Positions 11,965 through 24,500 of a DNA stretch of 64,000 nucleotides are shown piece after piece (positions within the stretch are counted from its first letter, which is position 1; every line of letters starts with the position of its first letter). Both the position numbers and the translations under genes were made by a program. The notes below the pieces were generated by a model, which saw nothing but the letters and a program-made list of their open reading frames with translations, ran no database searches and was not told the origin of the DNA. Location of the stretch: assembly GCA_022749755.1 (NCBI GenBank), contig CM040443.1:13283744-13347743 (forward strand), written 5' to 3'. The DNA comes from Azadirachta indica (lineage: Eukaryota > Streptophyta > Magnoliopsida > Sapindales > Meliaceae).

Positions 11965-12140
11965 CTTAATCGAAGGTAACTTTCGATCACAAACAATTTT
12001 TTCATCATGGTCGAAAGTTATTTTCGATCATGTGAAAAACTACTCATGATCGAAAGTTACTTTTGATCACAAGTATTTTTTTTCATAATTGAAACTAACT
12101 TTCGATCATGAAGAAAAATTGCCCATAATTGAAACTATGT
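11965..12140. repeat. ~40-bp spaced palindromic TCGAAA...TTTCGATCA cluster
   Basis: Five TCGAAA-type palindromes start at 11,970, 12,011, 12,050, 12,089 and 12,129, giving spacings of 41, 39, 39 and 40 bp. Each reads approximately ATCGAAAGTTACTTTCGATCA. The cluster sits 5' of the MULE transposase fragment, the same relative position as the cluster at 50,400. Confidence 0.85.
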
Positions 12141-12414
12141 CACAGAATTGTTTGCAAAATCTCAATTTTCATTTTCTCCCTCAATCATCTATACTAAACA
12201 TATTCAAGCAATCTACATACACCTTAATAACAATTTTTATCACCATAATCTCAAAATAAACATAAACAACATCAATTTTTATATTTTTAACAAACTTTCT
12301 TTTTTTATTTTTCAAATTAAAATTATCCACCTGTTTATACAAATGGTTGGTTGATTTTCTTCAATTCAAATGGTTGGTTAGTAGTTTGTGGTAAAAAAAG
12401 ATAGAGAAGAAATA

Positions 12415-12500
12415 ATTTTATTAAGAGAATACGGAAGAAAGAAGAAAGAAAAAAGAAAAAGAGAAGAAAGAAAGAAAAAGGAAAGAAGAAAGAATGAGGT
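12415..12500. repeat. Purine-rich low-complexity tract
   Basis: The + strand is almost entirely A and G (AAGAAAGAAGAAAG and variants). The open frames here on both strands are products of this composition. Confidence 0.8.
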
Positions 12501-12509
12501 TTTAATTTT

Positions 12510-12630
12510 TGGGTTAAAGGTAATTTTGTCCAAAAAAAAGTCATTTGCTCATTTTTTAAAAGGATTTTGAACAGTGGTCATTTGAGAAAAGTGGGGGTGA
12601 ACAGTGGGCATTTTTGTAAATTTTTCTAAA
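12510..12630 (+). repeat. Direct repeat, copy 2
   Basis: TTTGAACAGTGGTCATTTGA (from 12,566) and GAGAAAAGTGGGGGTGAACA match copy 1 at 10,821 in direct orientation. This marks the right limit of the MULE fragment region. Confidence 0.8.
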
Positions 12631-12639
12631 TAAAATTAC

Positions 12640-15600
12640 AATTAAATATATAAAGGAAACACAAGATTTATCATGCTTTGGAATCGTGCTTCAGTAATCG
12701 TGTGGCCTATATCCATGCCACAAGCTTTAAGTTTGTGGATTTCTTTTAACCTTGTTTTTAAACTTTGAAGACAATACGAAAGAGTTTTATAGGTAACCTT
12801 TAAACCTTATGAGTAACTCTCCCAATCATTTACACGTATAATAAAGATTTATCAATCTTTTCTACTTCTTTAATAAGCAGGATAATAATTACAACAAAAT
12901 TTAGATTCTCAAATACTTCTCTAACTAGAGAATGTATAAGAAATGATAGATCAATAAGGTGTTTGATATATGTTTGTAGTAATTCACAAGCTCAAAGTTT
13001 GGTTTTGAAACATAAATGATGTTTATAAGCCTTTAAGTTTTGAGTAAAATGTTTAAAACCGATCTACAATGTATATAATATCTTTTATTTATATTTAGGT
13101 ACAAACTACCCATTAGAAACATATTTTTAAAGAAGTCGGGTCAACTAGGTCAACTATTTAGTCTATGCAATCGACCGGATCATTCAAAATCAAAAACTAC
13201 TTAAAAATGCGAGAATTTGATTAATTAGTTTGCTTGATTGGTGAACCGAATGGTTCAAATATTCTATTCCAAATTTACTTTATTAGTTAATTCAAGTGAA
13301 CCACGTGGACCAGTTTATGTAAATTGGTAGTAAATTAGTTCATATGTTGTTTTTGAAATTTTTGCGAAATAGTATCTATCAAGTCTAGGTATACAACTTT
13401 ACAATTTAGTTTTAGGAAAGTTCTAACGTCGAAAAATTTCTATTTTGAGCCTCCAAAAAATCCTATTTTATATAGAGATTAATTTTACAAATCTAAGATT
13501 TGATTTAGGGAGGAAAAAAAAACTAATCTTGTAAAATACATGCAACAAGATTTTAGTTAGGGATAGGTAAAAATTAGTTACCTAAATTGAAACAACTCAG
13601 AACTTAAGTTTGGGTTAGGATGGTTCAATTCCAAAAGATCGAATTGTAAGTTTAAAAATCATTTAAAAATAAAATTATTTGGAACTAGAACTCATAACAT
13701 TATGTGTTGATATTTTTACCTTATAAAAGTTATGATGTCTATTTTCTATTTTAAATTAAAATTAAAAAATTAAAAAATTTAAATTCAGTCAAATTGAAGT
13801 GAAACTAAACTGTACCAATAGTTCGAATTTGGTTCAATGTTTGGCAAAATTTGGTTTAGTTTCATTTAAGTAACCGAATTTGCCTACTCCTAGTTTTGAA
13901 AAATTACAAATTTGTAATTTATGAAAAATATGATTAAGAAAAAGAATATTTTGAGCTTATATTAATTATCACTATAATATCCACACAATCATAAATAAAA
14001 AATTATACCCATAACTTCCCAAAGTTTATGCCTTGTTCAATATCTCCAGAAGCCTTGACTTTAAAGAGAAGTTATCGATTAAATTTATTTTCATATGCCT
14101 TCTTTTTTCATTATTTGACCAAATGTTGTGTTTTGGTATCACCAAACTAAGAGCTATGTGACCCTAAAGTCAACAATTCAAATATTTTAAAGGCTCACAC
14201 TTGGAAGAGAAATCATGTTCCTCCTATTCTCATTTGTTTAACCAAGCAAAGAAATCTCCATTCCTAGGAGGATTCTTTTCATTCTCCTTCATTCTTTCCA
14301 ACCAAAACATGTTGGACAAAAATTCGAGAATATGTAAGCATCAAGGCATGCAAAAGCACTGTCCTGAAAGCTATTTCTGCTTCTTTAAAATAGTATCTCA
14401 TTGTAGGAAGGTTTGACGGTAATATAGCCCCAAGATATAATGACGACGGGACTCGCTATAAGCCTACGAATCAAATACAACAAGTGTAAAATAATGTTGA
14501 AGAAGGAAGAAGATTGAAGATTGCACGGTGATGCTTTGCTCTGGCAGAGTCTATTTTGAGAGCAAGAAAGAATGGAAACAAATGAATTGTGCGATGACGC
14601 GTGAGGATTGGGCTTAGGCTAGCTTGCCTTATGCGCGAGGGAATCCCTTTAGTTGGCTTGTTAATTTACTCTAAGTTTGTTTTCATATATAAACTCTTTA
14701 AAGTCTCATAATTAACTAATGTGGGATTTTAGTATTTTGGAATACTACACAAATTTATAACAAAACATACCCTAAAGTGTAATCAAATGGACATATAAAT
14801 CCTATGTTATATTAAAATAGCAATAGCGATAATAGTTGATGCTACTACAACAATACCTATAATTTTGTAAACTAATTACATTATTTCATAGTAGTTCATC
14901 CTTTGAATTAAAGTTGTGTAGATATATATGCATTAAAATTAAAAAAGGACCGTTTTGTTTAACTTGATACACGAGGGAAAGAAAATTCACCAATCTATCA
15001 AAATATACTAAAGTTGTTCAACTAACAACTTGAAAATATTTTTTAAAGAAAGTAGAAAACTCCAAAATGAAAAGTTGTTCTAAATTTTAAAGTTCATTCA
15101 TCAGTAAAAACACTTAGAAGAAAAGCGAGTTAAACTTTGTTGAAAATGCAAATAACTTGATAATCAAACCTTTGATTTATACCATTTTCTTTTTAAGTTG
15201 TACTAACAAATAGTATAACTAGTTTAAAAACGAATTTGTTCTCAAAGGGATAGTGTAGTTGGTTATCCCTTATGGTAAAAAATAAGACATTAAGATATCG
15301 ATTCTCCTTTATACCAAAAGGAAAATTTTTTTAAATTACATTAGAGTGTGTGAAATCTGAAGAAAACAAAAAAGGATTTGAAAATTAATTTGACTGTAGA
15401 TTCAGGCAAACTCAGTAAATAAAAGTCAAATCATCTAATCAATTTAATCTAAAATGAAATTATTAAATTCAATGCACTTTTAAACTACAATTTGAGTTCA
15501 AAAACGCCAAATCTCTAATTAGAAATTAATAGATCAATGTTAAACTAAAAATTTCATAATATGAGTTTAAATAACATCAAATCTCTAACATAATTTGAGT

Positions 15601-15905
15601 TCAAATAACACCAAATCTCTAAAATACAAAAGAAATTCGCTTGATAAGGTTGTCGAGTCAATGTAAGAAACGAATTAAAAAAATTTGGTACAAATAACAT
15701 TTCATTAATTATTTGTGCCAAATTTTTTTAATTTAAAAATTGTCAATATTTGACTAAAATTTATGTTACAAGTTGAAATTATAATTATAAATTTAATATA
15801 TTAACAACTGAAAAATAAGTATTATTATCATTAATAAAAGAATATTGTAAATATTACATCATTATTAGGGCTGGCAAAAAATGTCTAATCGAACCGAATA
15901 AAATA
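12640..15905. other. AT-rich intergenic DNA with old repeat fragments
   Basis: No gene is supported. Motifs around GAACCGAATGGTTC and TTTGGTTTAGTTTC (13,240-13,880) and GGCTGGCAAAAA plus GAACCGAAT (15,870-15,900) belong to common plant repeats. A genic-looking patch near 14,160-14,640 has no recognisable family and no reliable splice structure. An A-rich inverted pair (AATTAAAAAAATTTGG near 15,672 and CCAAATTTTTTTAATT near 15,718) is also present. Confidence 0.45.
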
Positions 15906-15911
15906 AGAGAC

Positions 15912-16683
15912 ATCATTGTGATTCAAACACCGAACTTCAATTTCAAAATTTCACTTACTTATCATTACACCAACATCTTTATTAGTGAAGATATTCACAT
16001 TAATATTGATATATATCTTATCAAATATATGTTAAAAGTTTTTCTTTTAAATTTTCTTTTTTAATAAAAATAATTAAATGCTTAAACTATATTTTTAAAA
16101 TTAATTTAAAATTAAATTTTATTTTTTTTAGTAAAAATATATGATTTTATTATTATTTTTAAAATTATTTTTACAACAATAAATCTATGTAATATATTAA
16201 TTTTAGTAAAATTATTTTTATTATAAACATACTTATTTTAGTTTTAGATGATTATTATTAATATAAAAAATTTTATAATTTAAATATTATCGTATAATCA
16301 TTCATAATTTAAAATAATTCAAATTTCATTATTATTGTGTTTTTTACTTATTAATAATTAAAAAAACTAATGAATTAATTTTTTTTTAAAAAAAAATTAA
16401 AAGAACTAATTTTAAAAAAATAAAGCAAGAAAATTTACAATAAAAATAATTTTAAACTAATAATAATATATAATTACTAAGAAAATAAAATTTAATTTTA
16501 AAAATATAGTTTAAACATATTAATTATTTTATAAGAAGAGAAAAATTTTTTAAAAAAAATTAATACATATTTGATAAAATATATATCAATATCAATATCA
16601 ACATTTTCAAAAGTACAGATGTTGGTATAGTAGTAAGTAGGTGAAATTTTGGAATTGAAGTCCCGTGTACCAATCGCAATCAT
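15912..16683. mobile_element. Foldback (MITE-like) element with ~200-bp inverted arms
   Basis: Left arm about 15,912-16,130 and right arm about 16,483-16,683 are reverse complements along their length. For example AACTTCAATTTCAAAATTTC at 15,933 corresponds to GAAATTTTGGAATTGAAGT at 16,643, and TTAAACTATATTTTTAAAAT at 16,082 to AAAAATATAGTTTAAAC at 16,499. The loop is very AT-rich and non-coding. The element splits an older repeat whose GAACCGAAT and TTCGATTTGATTT parts remain outside it. No coding capacity and no superfamily-specific termini were recognised. Confidence 0.8.
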
Positions 16684-16689
16684 AGTTTT

Positions 16690-17850
16690 AATTTTTGACG
16701 GTTTTCAAAAATTCGATTTGATTTCAAACCGATTTAAAGTTAAACCAGTTCAGCTTCAATTAATAAAGGGTACAATAAAAAAAAATTTAAAATCAAGAGG
16801 ATAAAGGGCATTTTTAAAACAAAAGGAGGCAATGAGTATTTGGCTCGGGTCAAGTGCATTTTCTCTATATCTTAATAATTAAAACATTATTACTAAAATT
16901 TAATTTATCTGTCATTTGGTTTGAAAACATTACTCTTCGTATAGTTAATGGAATTTAAAATGATTTGGACTTAGTATACTGTACCTTAAAAAAAAAGAAA
17001 AACATTATTAACTCAAATTAGAATCTTATTTGCATATAAATTTCGCTCATATTTTAAATATTTTTTAACATAATGTATATTTTTATCAATATAGGATTAA
17101 CAGTTATTTCTTATTATATTCTTATTTATTAACTACTAATTACACCTGTAAATTTACTCATGTAAAAATTTGGATAATCACTAAATCTTGGTCCTTGTAA
17201 TTAAGCTTTCAAAAGTATTAATTGCTTATTTTTCAATCAAATAACATTAATTATATACAATTTAAATACTAAAATTGTATTTATTATTCGTTCCAACTAA
17301 TTATCTCAATCTCAATAAATATGAAAGTAAGGTGAATTTGATCAATTGGATAATAGGATGATTTAATAAATTATTTTAAAAATATAAAAATTTATCATTT
17401 AATTAATGAATATCACATCAATTGTGATAAAAGAAAAAGATTAATAATATTTTTTACTCAGTCATTGGATTGAAGATGTATCCTTTATTTTGATGGATAT
17501 ATTGGTAGTCTTCATAGTTAAATTATTGTGAAATATTTTTGTAGTAAATGTAAAATTTTAAGTGAATAACACTTGAATTTTCAAGTTTATATAATATCAA
17601 GAAACTATCCTCAACCCTAATATATAAAGCTTGAAGACTTCTCATAACGCCTTTATGCATTCATTAATAAATAATAATTACCAACAGTCAATAAATAAAG
17701 TAAAAATGTTAAAAAAAAAATGTTGACTAATAACATTTTTATCCCTAAACAATAAAAATATAATCAATTAGGATATAGTTTAGGATTGTTAACAAATTAA
17801 TCCTAAACTTTAACCGTATTTTGATTTCAAGTACGTTTCTATTGCTTGCT
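16690..17850. other. AT-rich intergenic DNA
   Basis: Nothing beyond AT-rich sequence is visible. No coding frame or clear repeat boundary was found. Confidence 0.5.
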
Positions 17851-17854
17851 AGCA

Positions 17855-18278
17855 GGGGTGATAATTCATATAAATATTTTAGTCAATATGAATATGATTC
17901 ATTTATTATTTATTTAATATAAATATGATTCATTCATTATTTGTGTCAATTTTTTAAATTCAAATACAACACATTTATTTAAATATGATTTGTTTAAAAC
18001 ACGATTTTTCGTTCAATATATAATTATTTTTATTTAAAATATAATTATTTATTTAATATATGATTATTCGATTAAAATACGATTATTCGTTTAGTTAATT
18101 GTGTCGTAAATGAATAATCATATTAAGAGGATCAAACATGAATACAAATGAATAATAATTGTGTCAATATAAATATGATACGAGTATTATTCGTATCAAT
18201 TTTTTAAATTCAAATATATTTAATAGTATCAAATTTGTGTAAAAAAATTTTGTCATGTTTCAAATTGTCACTCTTACT
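17855..18278. mobile_element. Small non-autonomous element with short terminal inverted repeats
   Basis: It starts GGGGTGATAATTCAT (about 17,856) and ends with AAATTGTCACTCTTA (about 18,262), which are imperfect inverted copies. Inside, GTCAATTTTTTAAATTCAAA occurs twice in direct orientation (about 17,945 and 18,206). Related termini (GGGTGACAATT) are common in plant intergenic repeats. It lies about 240 bp upstream of the TOM40 start codon. Confidence 0.5.
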
Positions 18279-18390
18279 TATTAGAGACTATTTGTTATAA
18301 ATAAGAAAGAGTTTTCGTTATTTGTTGTTTTAGTAAAGTTTAGGGATAAAAAGTTTACCCAAAAATTGTAGAACAGTTAAAAAAATTGTG

Positions 18391-18452
18391 GAGCCCACTA
18401 AGAGAGCTCACATAAAACCCTCTCATAAACCCCGTAAGAAGCCCCAAACCCT
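18391..18452 (+). promoter_or_regulatory. Site II and telo-box-like motifs upstream of TOM40
   Basis: AGCCCA (18,392-18,397; TGGGCT on the other strand) is a site II core, and AAACCCT occurs at 18,415 and 18,446. Site II and telo-box motifs are established features of promoters of plant ribosomal and mitochondrial genes. Whether these lie before or after the transcription start is not known. Confidence 0.45.
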
Positions 18453-18516
18453 CTTTTTCCATATCTCTCGGTCGCTTCTTTATTTGAGTCGAAGCAAACT
18501 AAGGGTAGCAGCAGCA

Positions 18517-21500
18517 ATGGCGGGCTTTGTACCTCCTGCTACCGCGACGAAAACTGAAACATCGACCCCGAAACCTAAAGAAGAGGAGAAAGTCGATTAC
18601 ATGAACTTGCCTTGCCCGATTCCCTATGAGGAAATCCACCGTGAAGCTTTAAGTTTGTACCCTACTTCTTATCTTTTTCTTCTTATTATAATGCTCGAGC
18701 TTTCTATTAATTTTGTTTTATTCTTTCTCTTTTTTATTTTGTTTATTGAGATTTACTGTTTTTATGGTTTTTCCCGATCTGGGTATAGCTAAATGTGTTT
18801 GTCAATATGTGGTTTGATTTTCCGGACTTATAAAATTGATCACAGAAAGGATTAGTTGGGTACTGAACTTAACATTTTGACTTTATTATATACTTCATTT
18901 TGATGATTGTCATTTGCATGACGGTTTTACATAAAAAAAAAAGTTTGAGCCTTTTCTCTTTTTTTTGAGCAATTTTGTTAATTTGTTTGTTTTTTCACAC
19001 ATATTTTTACCGTGTTGACTATGGAAAGAAGAATTTTCGTTTCTATTTGGTGTGTGCTTTGAAATGTTCATTTTTAATTTTGTTCTCGAGGGAAAAGGGG
19101 ATTTCTTTATTTGTGTTGAACTGTACTGAAAGTAGCATAGCGGGAAATTTTAATTAAAGAAAGTATTAGGTAACTTGTGTGATTAATTTGTATTTAGTAC
19201 AACTATTTTAAAATGGATGTTTGGCAGTGTCTTTGAAGCCGGAGCTTTTTGAGGGTTTGCGTTTTGATTTTACCAAAGGACTTAATCAGAAATTCTCACT
19301 CAGCCATAGGTGACCTTTTCTTTTTTATTTTTGAATTTTTTCATATTTTCTATCTACTTATCTTTTTCTGTATTATTTGTTGATTTTGCCAGCGTTTTCA
19401 TGGGACCAACAGAAATTCCTTCTCAATCTACAGAAACCATTAAAATCCCTACTGCCAACTATGAGTTTGGTGCTAACTATATAGACCCAAACGTAAGTGA
19501 TCGTTACAATATTTATATTGCAAAAATTTTTTGGAATTGTTTGATAATCATTATTCAATCAAATAATATTAGTACTAATGGGTTTCCCACAGTTGATGCT
19601 TATTGGGAGGGTATTGACGGACGGTCGAGTAAATGCTAGAGTGAAGTGTGATCTGACTGACAATCTTTCTCTGAAAGCTAATGCTCAGGTAATTTTCTGT
19701 TAATGCCATTCTTCTTATTCTGATCTTGCCCTACTCTCTCACTTAGGGATGAAAGTACGCTTTTCATACCCTCACATTAAGTAACTTCTGCTGTGCTCTT
19801 TTCCAGCTTACGAATGAGCCTCATATGTCCCATGGCATGTTCAACTTTGATTACAAGGTCAACAACTCTTTACTCAGCATTATGCATGTGCTTATGTTTG
19901 TTTTATTGCAAATATGAAAAATATACTTGTTACATTGAGCAGTTTAGTAGTTTACTCTCACATGGTTATGTGGAAGCTAATCTTCTAGTTTAACCATTGC
20001 TTGTGTATTTCAATAGGAGATGAAAGACGGTACATAAGATGTAAATGTTCTCAATCTTCCATAGGAGATACAATATCTTGTTCTTCTTCTCTTTTTTTTT
20101 TTCTTTCTTTGTTTTGGAACAGAATTTACTTATTAGGTAATCAATGTCTTTTTGCTTTTGTTTGCATTATGAATGTGTCATAGGGAAGCATAGACTCATT
20201 TACATGAGGAAGCGAAAGTGAACAAGAGAAAGTTTTACTGGATTTTCTGTTGACGCCTATTAATCTCTTTGATACCAGACAATAAAGCTATGTTTGTTGC
20301 ATCTTTTATGCTTTTAATTTGTTTTTTGTCCCTGGAGAAAGCTGCGAAATGTTGTTTGCTATGACTAGCTTGAAGTCAACATTATTGTTCTGTTATATTT
20401 TGTCTATGGAGAAAGCTTCCTTGTATTAGTAGTGCACATCGTATTTTCCCGTATATTGGGTTGTGAATTAACCTGCATTTGCTTCATAATACCTACTGCA
20501 TGCAAATGATTTTATGTTCAGATTTACTGGAACCTGTGGCTTAGGATATATGCGGGAAATATCTTTTAAAATATACCCTATTTGAAGCATAATTTTGCTT
20601 TTGCAATTTTGAAAGTCTTATCTGCTCCTAAAGTCTACATATTTTACTTCTGCAGGGTAAAGACTACCGGACTCAGTTTCAGTTTGGAAATGGTGCTCTA
20701 CTTGGAGCCAGTTACATCCAGGTATATGTCTGATCTAGCAAAGCAATATAGTTATGTTTTATATGGATCATATAGAAATCACATGAAGAAACAGGCATCT
20801 AGTTGATATGATTATGAAAACTCTGGCCTGTACTAACTTGTGGATGGGAAGTTATACAGCTCTGGATCTATGTCATCAATGCTTCAAATAGACTTGATAT
20901 GTGAGAAAATTAAGAAATTCCTCAAAGATCCTATTGAAAATACTCAATGTAGAACACCATGATTCAAATTCTAGAAAGATTGTATCCACATTCGACCAAT
21001 GATTGTTACCAAAAATTGGTTTTTGGATGAACCCAATAATTTGCATAAAATATAAATGGAATTTGCAGTCCCTGTGGAATTTCCAATTCAGCTTGCTGTA
21101 GCAAGTCACATAGTACTGGTGTTTGCCTCATTCTGTAGAAAATAAAAAATCTCACATACATCTCAACATACATTATGGATCTAACAAAATCATTAAAGCA
21201 TGTAAACACTACTTCACAAATAGATAAAAGTGCTAGTAATTGTCCTGGGGAGGATACCACAGTTTTATTGTCACCAGAGTAATGGAAATAAAGGAATCTT
21301 TGCAAAATGGTAAATCTAATGCTAGTTTAAATGTTAAAAATTTGTGCTTGAGGAACAGAAAGAATGGCTTGCAATTATGAGATTTTCCTAAGGTTACAGA
21401 CGCCCTTCTTTATCTTATTTTTCCCCTAATTATGCTAGCAAGAGAAAAAAAATCATCATTTTTAAGGAAGTGAACTTAGTTCAAAGGGTAAACTGCTTTC

Positions 21501-24500
21501 CCAGAGTTAACAATGCATTTTTGTATCTGATATCATGTAAACTTCTATAGACCAGTGTTAAATATCAAAAAAGGACAAATGTAGTTAGTGTGAAATATAG
21601 CTCTATTGTCTTTGTAAAGGTTTCTAAGGTTTTTGTGATGTTGATTTAATATTCTGTATTGATCACTTCAGTGTTCCTTCATAGTTTCTTATCAAAAGAA
21701 GATCTCTACAGCATTTCTGTAATTTGTTCCCACGGTATAATCAACATGTAGTCAATCAATGTACAATCATTCGGTATTTGATTTGTTAACTCTGAATATT
21801 CTTGCAGAGTGTGACCCAACATTTGTCTTTGGGTGGTGAAGTATTTTGGGCCGGTCAGCATCGAAAGTCGGGTATTGGTTATGCTGCTCGATATGAAACA
21901 GATAAGATGGTAATGTACTGGATTTATTTTTCCTTCATTACATATTTGCAGTCCTATAGTTTGGCTTCACAATATCTGTCGTTCAATAGCTGTAGGTTCT
22001 AACTTTGTCTGTGAAACCGCTATCTAATACCCATTGTAAGGTGGCTCACATCCAATGAGTGCTTGTTTGAATATCTATTGTAGAGGTTTGATTTGTTCAG
22101 GAATCATTTGAAACCTTAATCTCAATCATTTGGTTTTTATTGTGGCGCAAATTCAGTCACCTCAATTTGCAATTTCAGGTGAGAAAGAATTCCCCATTGA
22201 TAACAGATAGTTATCCATTAAGCCGGGGAAATACTACTGAAAAAAATAAGAAAGATTATATTTCTACTCTTGCAAGAATGGACTATACCACCAATCTTCA
22301 TAATTAAGTACCGTCACTGTATGAATTATTTTTAGCCTTCCAAATCACTTGTATGGCTCAGATAAAAGGTATTGGGATGTTTGTTAGTTTGAACATTAGA
22401 AGTTATGATGTATGGCTTTTTTATGGGTTTTATGGCAAGAAAGAAGTAACCATACTTTTGGGGAAAAAAGGGAATAAAAGATAGATGGTTTTTGGATAGA
22501 ATATGGCTTTCTGCATTTCTTTGGGCTTTGGTTTGAAAGGACTTTAAAGATTGTTTTTTGTTTTTCATGTATCTTAATTGGGAATGGGTTTATTTAGCTA
22601 GGGCAAGTATTCATATAATAGAGATTGTTGGATATGTTATCCTTAGATCGTTTTGTTTTCCCTAGCTTCGGCTTTTTGTCTTTCTTTGTGGACGGTGCAT
22701 CTATGTAGCTTCCATCTTTTTTCGACCATTACATAATTTGTAGTTTCTTCTTCATACGTAATCCATTATTTAGGAGACAATTCTTTTTCTTTCTTCAGAA
22801 AGAACTGTTTATATTTGGAATTGAATGAGGACGTTATGACATGGATCTGTAATTTGATTGAAAGGCAATCCTTATTTGCTTCAGGCATGCTTGACCAGAT
22901 CATTTCCTCTTCTGCTTGCAGGTTGCCACAGGACAAGTTGCTAGCACTGGTATGGTTGCTCTGAGCTATGTCCAGAAGCTATCAGAGAAGGTAAGACAGC
23001 TGAGTTTTTTAAATGAGTACAATTTGTTATCTAGCTATATTTCTCACACTATGTTCTTCTATTAAGGTTTCTCTAGCAACAGATTTCATGTACAACTACA
23101 TGTCAAGAGATGTCACATCTAGTGTTGGTTATGATTACATCCTCAGACAGGTATGTCCCCAGATATTCTATTAATTTATGGACATTGAATATTGCATGTA
23201 TACTTTTTTCTGTGTGGCAACAGTAGATCTATTTTTGTTATTAGAAAACTCTACTACAGTTCTAATACACTGTGTCCAAAGCTCTTTTCTTTTCTTGTTC
23301 ATGGTTGAGATTGGGGGTTGGAGGGAGAGATAGGATGACACTTTGTATTTCAATTATTAGTTCGTAAACTGTACCTAAAGAACCGGAACAATAGAAGAAG
23401 TGATGCACTATAAAACTGTAAGTTTGACTGAAGAAAATAAATGTAAGAGAGGTAAGTTGGTTCCCACAAGTGTTTAAAAACTTCTAAGACCCTGTAACCC
23501 CTAGAACTACAGCTAGTTAATTATAGACATATTGTTCCCAGCATAAGTTAGTTGATATGAAGTTATTAAAATAATGCAATGCATTAATACATTATACAAA
23601 GTGAGGATGCTCAAACATCTTTACTGGACAGATTAGTTGTCCCTTGTGTTTCATAAAGTTACTTTTCAAATGCTTTGTAAATTTTCATTCAGGACACCTG
23701 GCCTGTTCTGGACCTCAAATCACATCGCCCTTCAGCTGTGATCATTCATCTTACTGAGCATATGTATTATATACAAGCACTGAAAGAAGTACAAATGCTT
23801 TCAGCATTATGCCTATCTTGACTATCAGGAATGGAAAATTTGAAATAGAACACAAATAGTGCATTTGCATAGTTTACAAAATACTCAATTGCATAAAGTG
23901 ATTCTTTCAACACTAAGGTAAATATGAAATCTCAGCAATAGGCTCTCAATGGTTACTAGCAGAAGTCTACTTTGTTTAATAAACACAAAATAGGAAATAT
24001 TATTACTGCTTTTATGCTTGGTTTTCTAATTTGTAGAACAAATCTTGGAAGTCACTGGTTAGTCAACTTAATGGCTTGTCTTCACTGAGCTTCAAAAATA
24101 AAAATGAACAAGAAATGGGCACTGTGCTTTAGTAAGATCGTTTAATCCATTAATAGCTGATCATATCTGTCCGTTCTTCTGCAATGAAAATAAAATTGGA
24201 ATGAGTGTTTCTTTAAGCATTCCACTTGATGAGATGATTCTTACTGTTATCAGCAAAGTTATCAGCAAAGCCATGAGTGTCATACTCTGCACATTGTTAA
24301 CCATCCACAACTTTTGGTATCATTCTTTTATTGGGAGTAAACTTAACCCCATAGTTTATATTTTTCACACATCAAGATGATTTATAGTTAGAATTGTATT
24401 TATAGGTGAACAATAATTTGTATTGGTTTATTTATTTATATAGGTTGGTTGAATGTTTGCTTAGGAACATCAAATCAAAATGTAATTTTTGATGAGAAGC

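Noticed and set aside
11965..12140. CRISPR-like array (regular ~40-bp spacing of palindromes)
   Set aside because: Plant nuclear context, diverged repeats, spacers that are not unique protospacer-like, and no cas genes. It is a MULE-associated tandem repeat.
12335..12570. Overlapping F-rich and K/E-rich frames on the two strands
   Set aside because: Both come from the same AAG/AAAG low-complexity tract.
14201..14416. 71-codon plus-strand frame
   Set aside because: Composition is somewhat genic, but there is no ATG-supported start context, no splice structure and no known family.
18388..18516. N-terminal extension of TOM40 (open frame upstream of the ATG)
   Set aside because: The frame is open but has no ATG before 18,517, and the residues do not resemble any TOM40 N-terminus. 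It is leader sequence.
21006..21305. 99-codon minus-strand open frame inside TOM40 intron 6
   Set aside because: No family features, AT-rich codon use, wholly within an intron. Chance frame.
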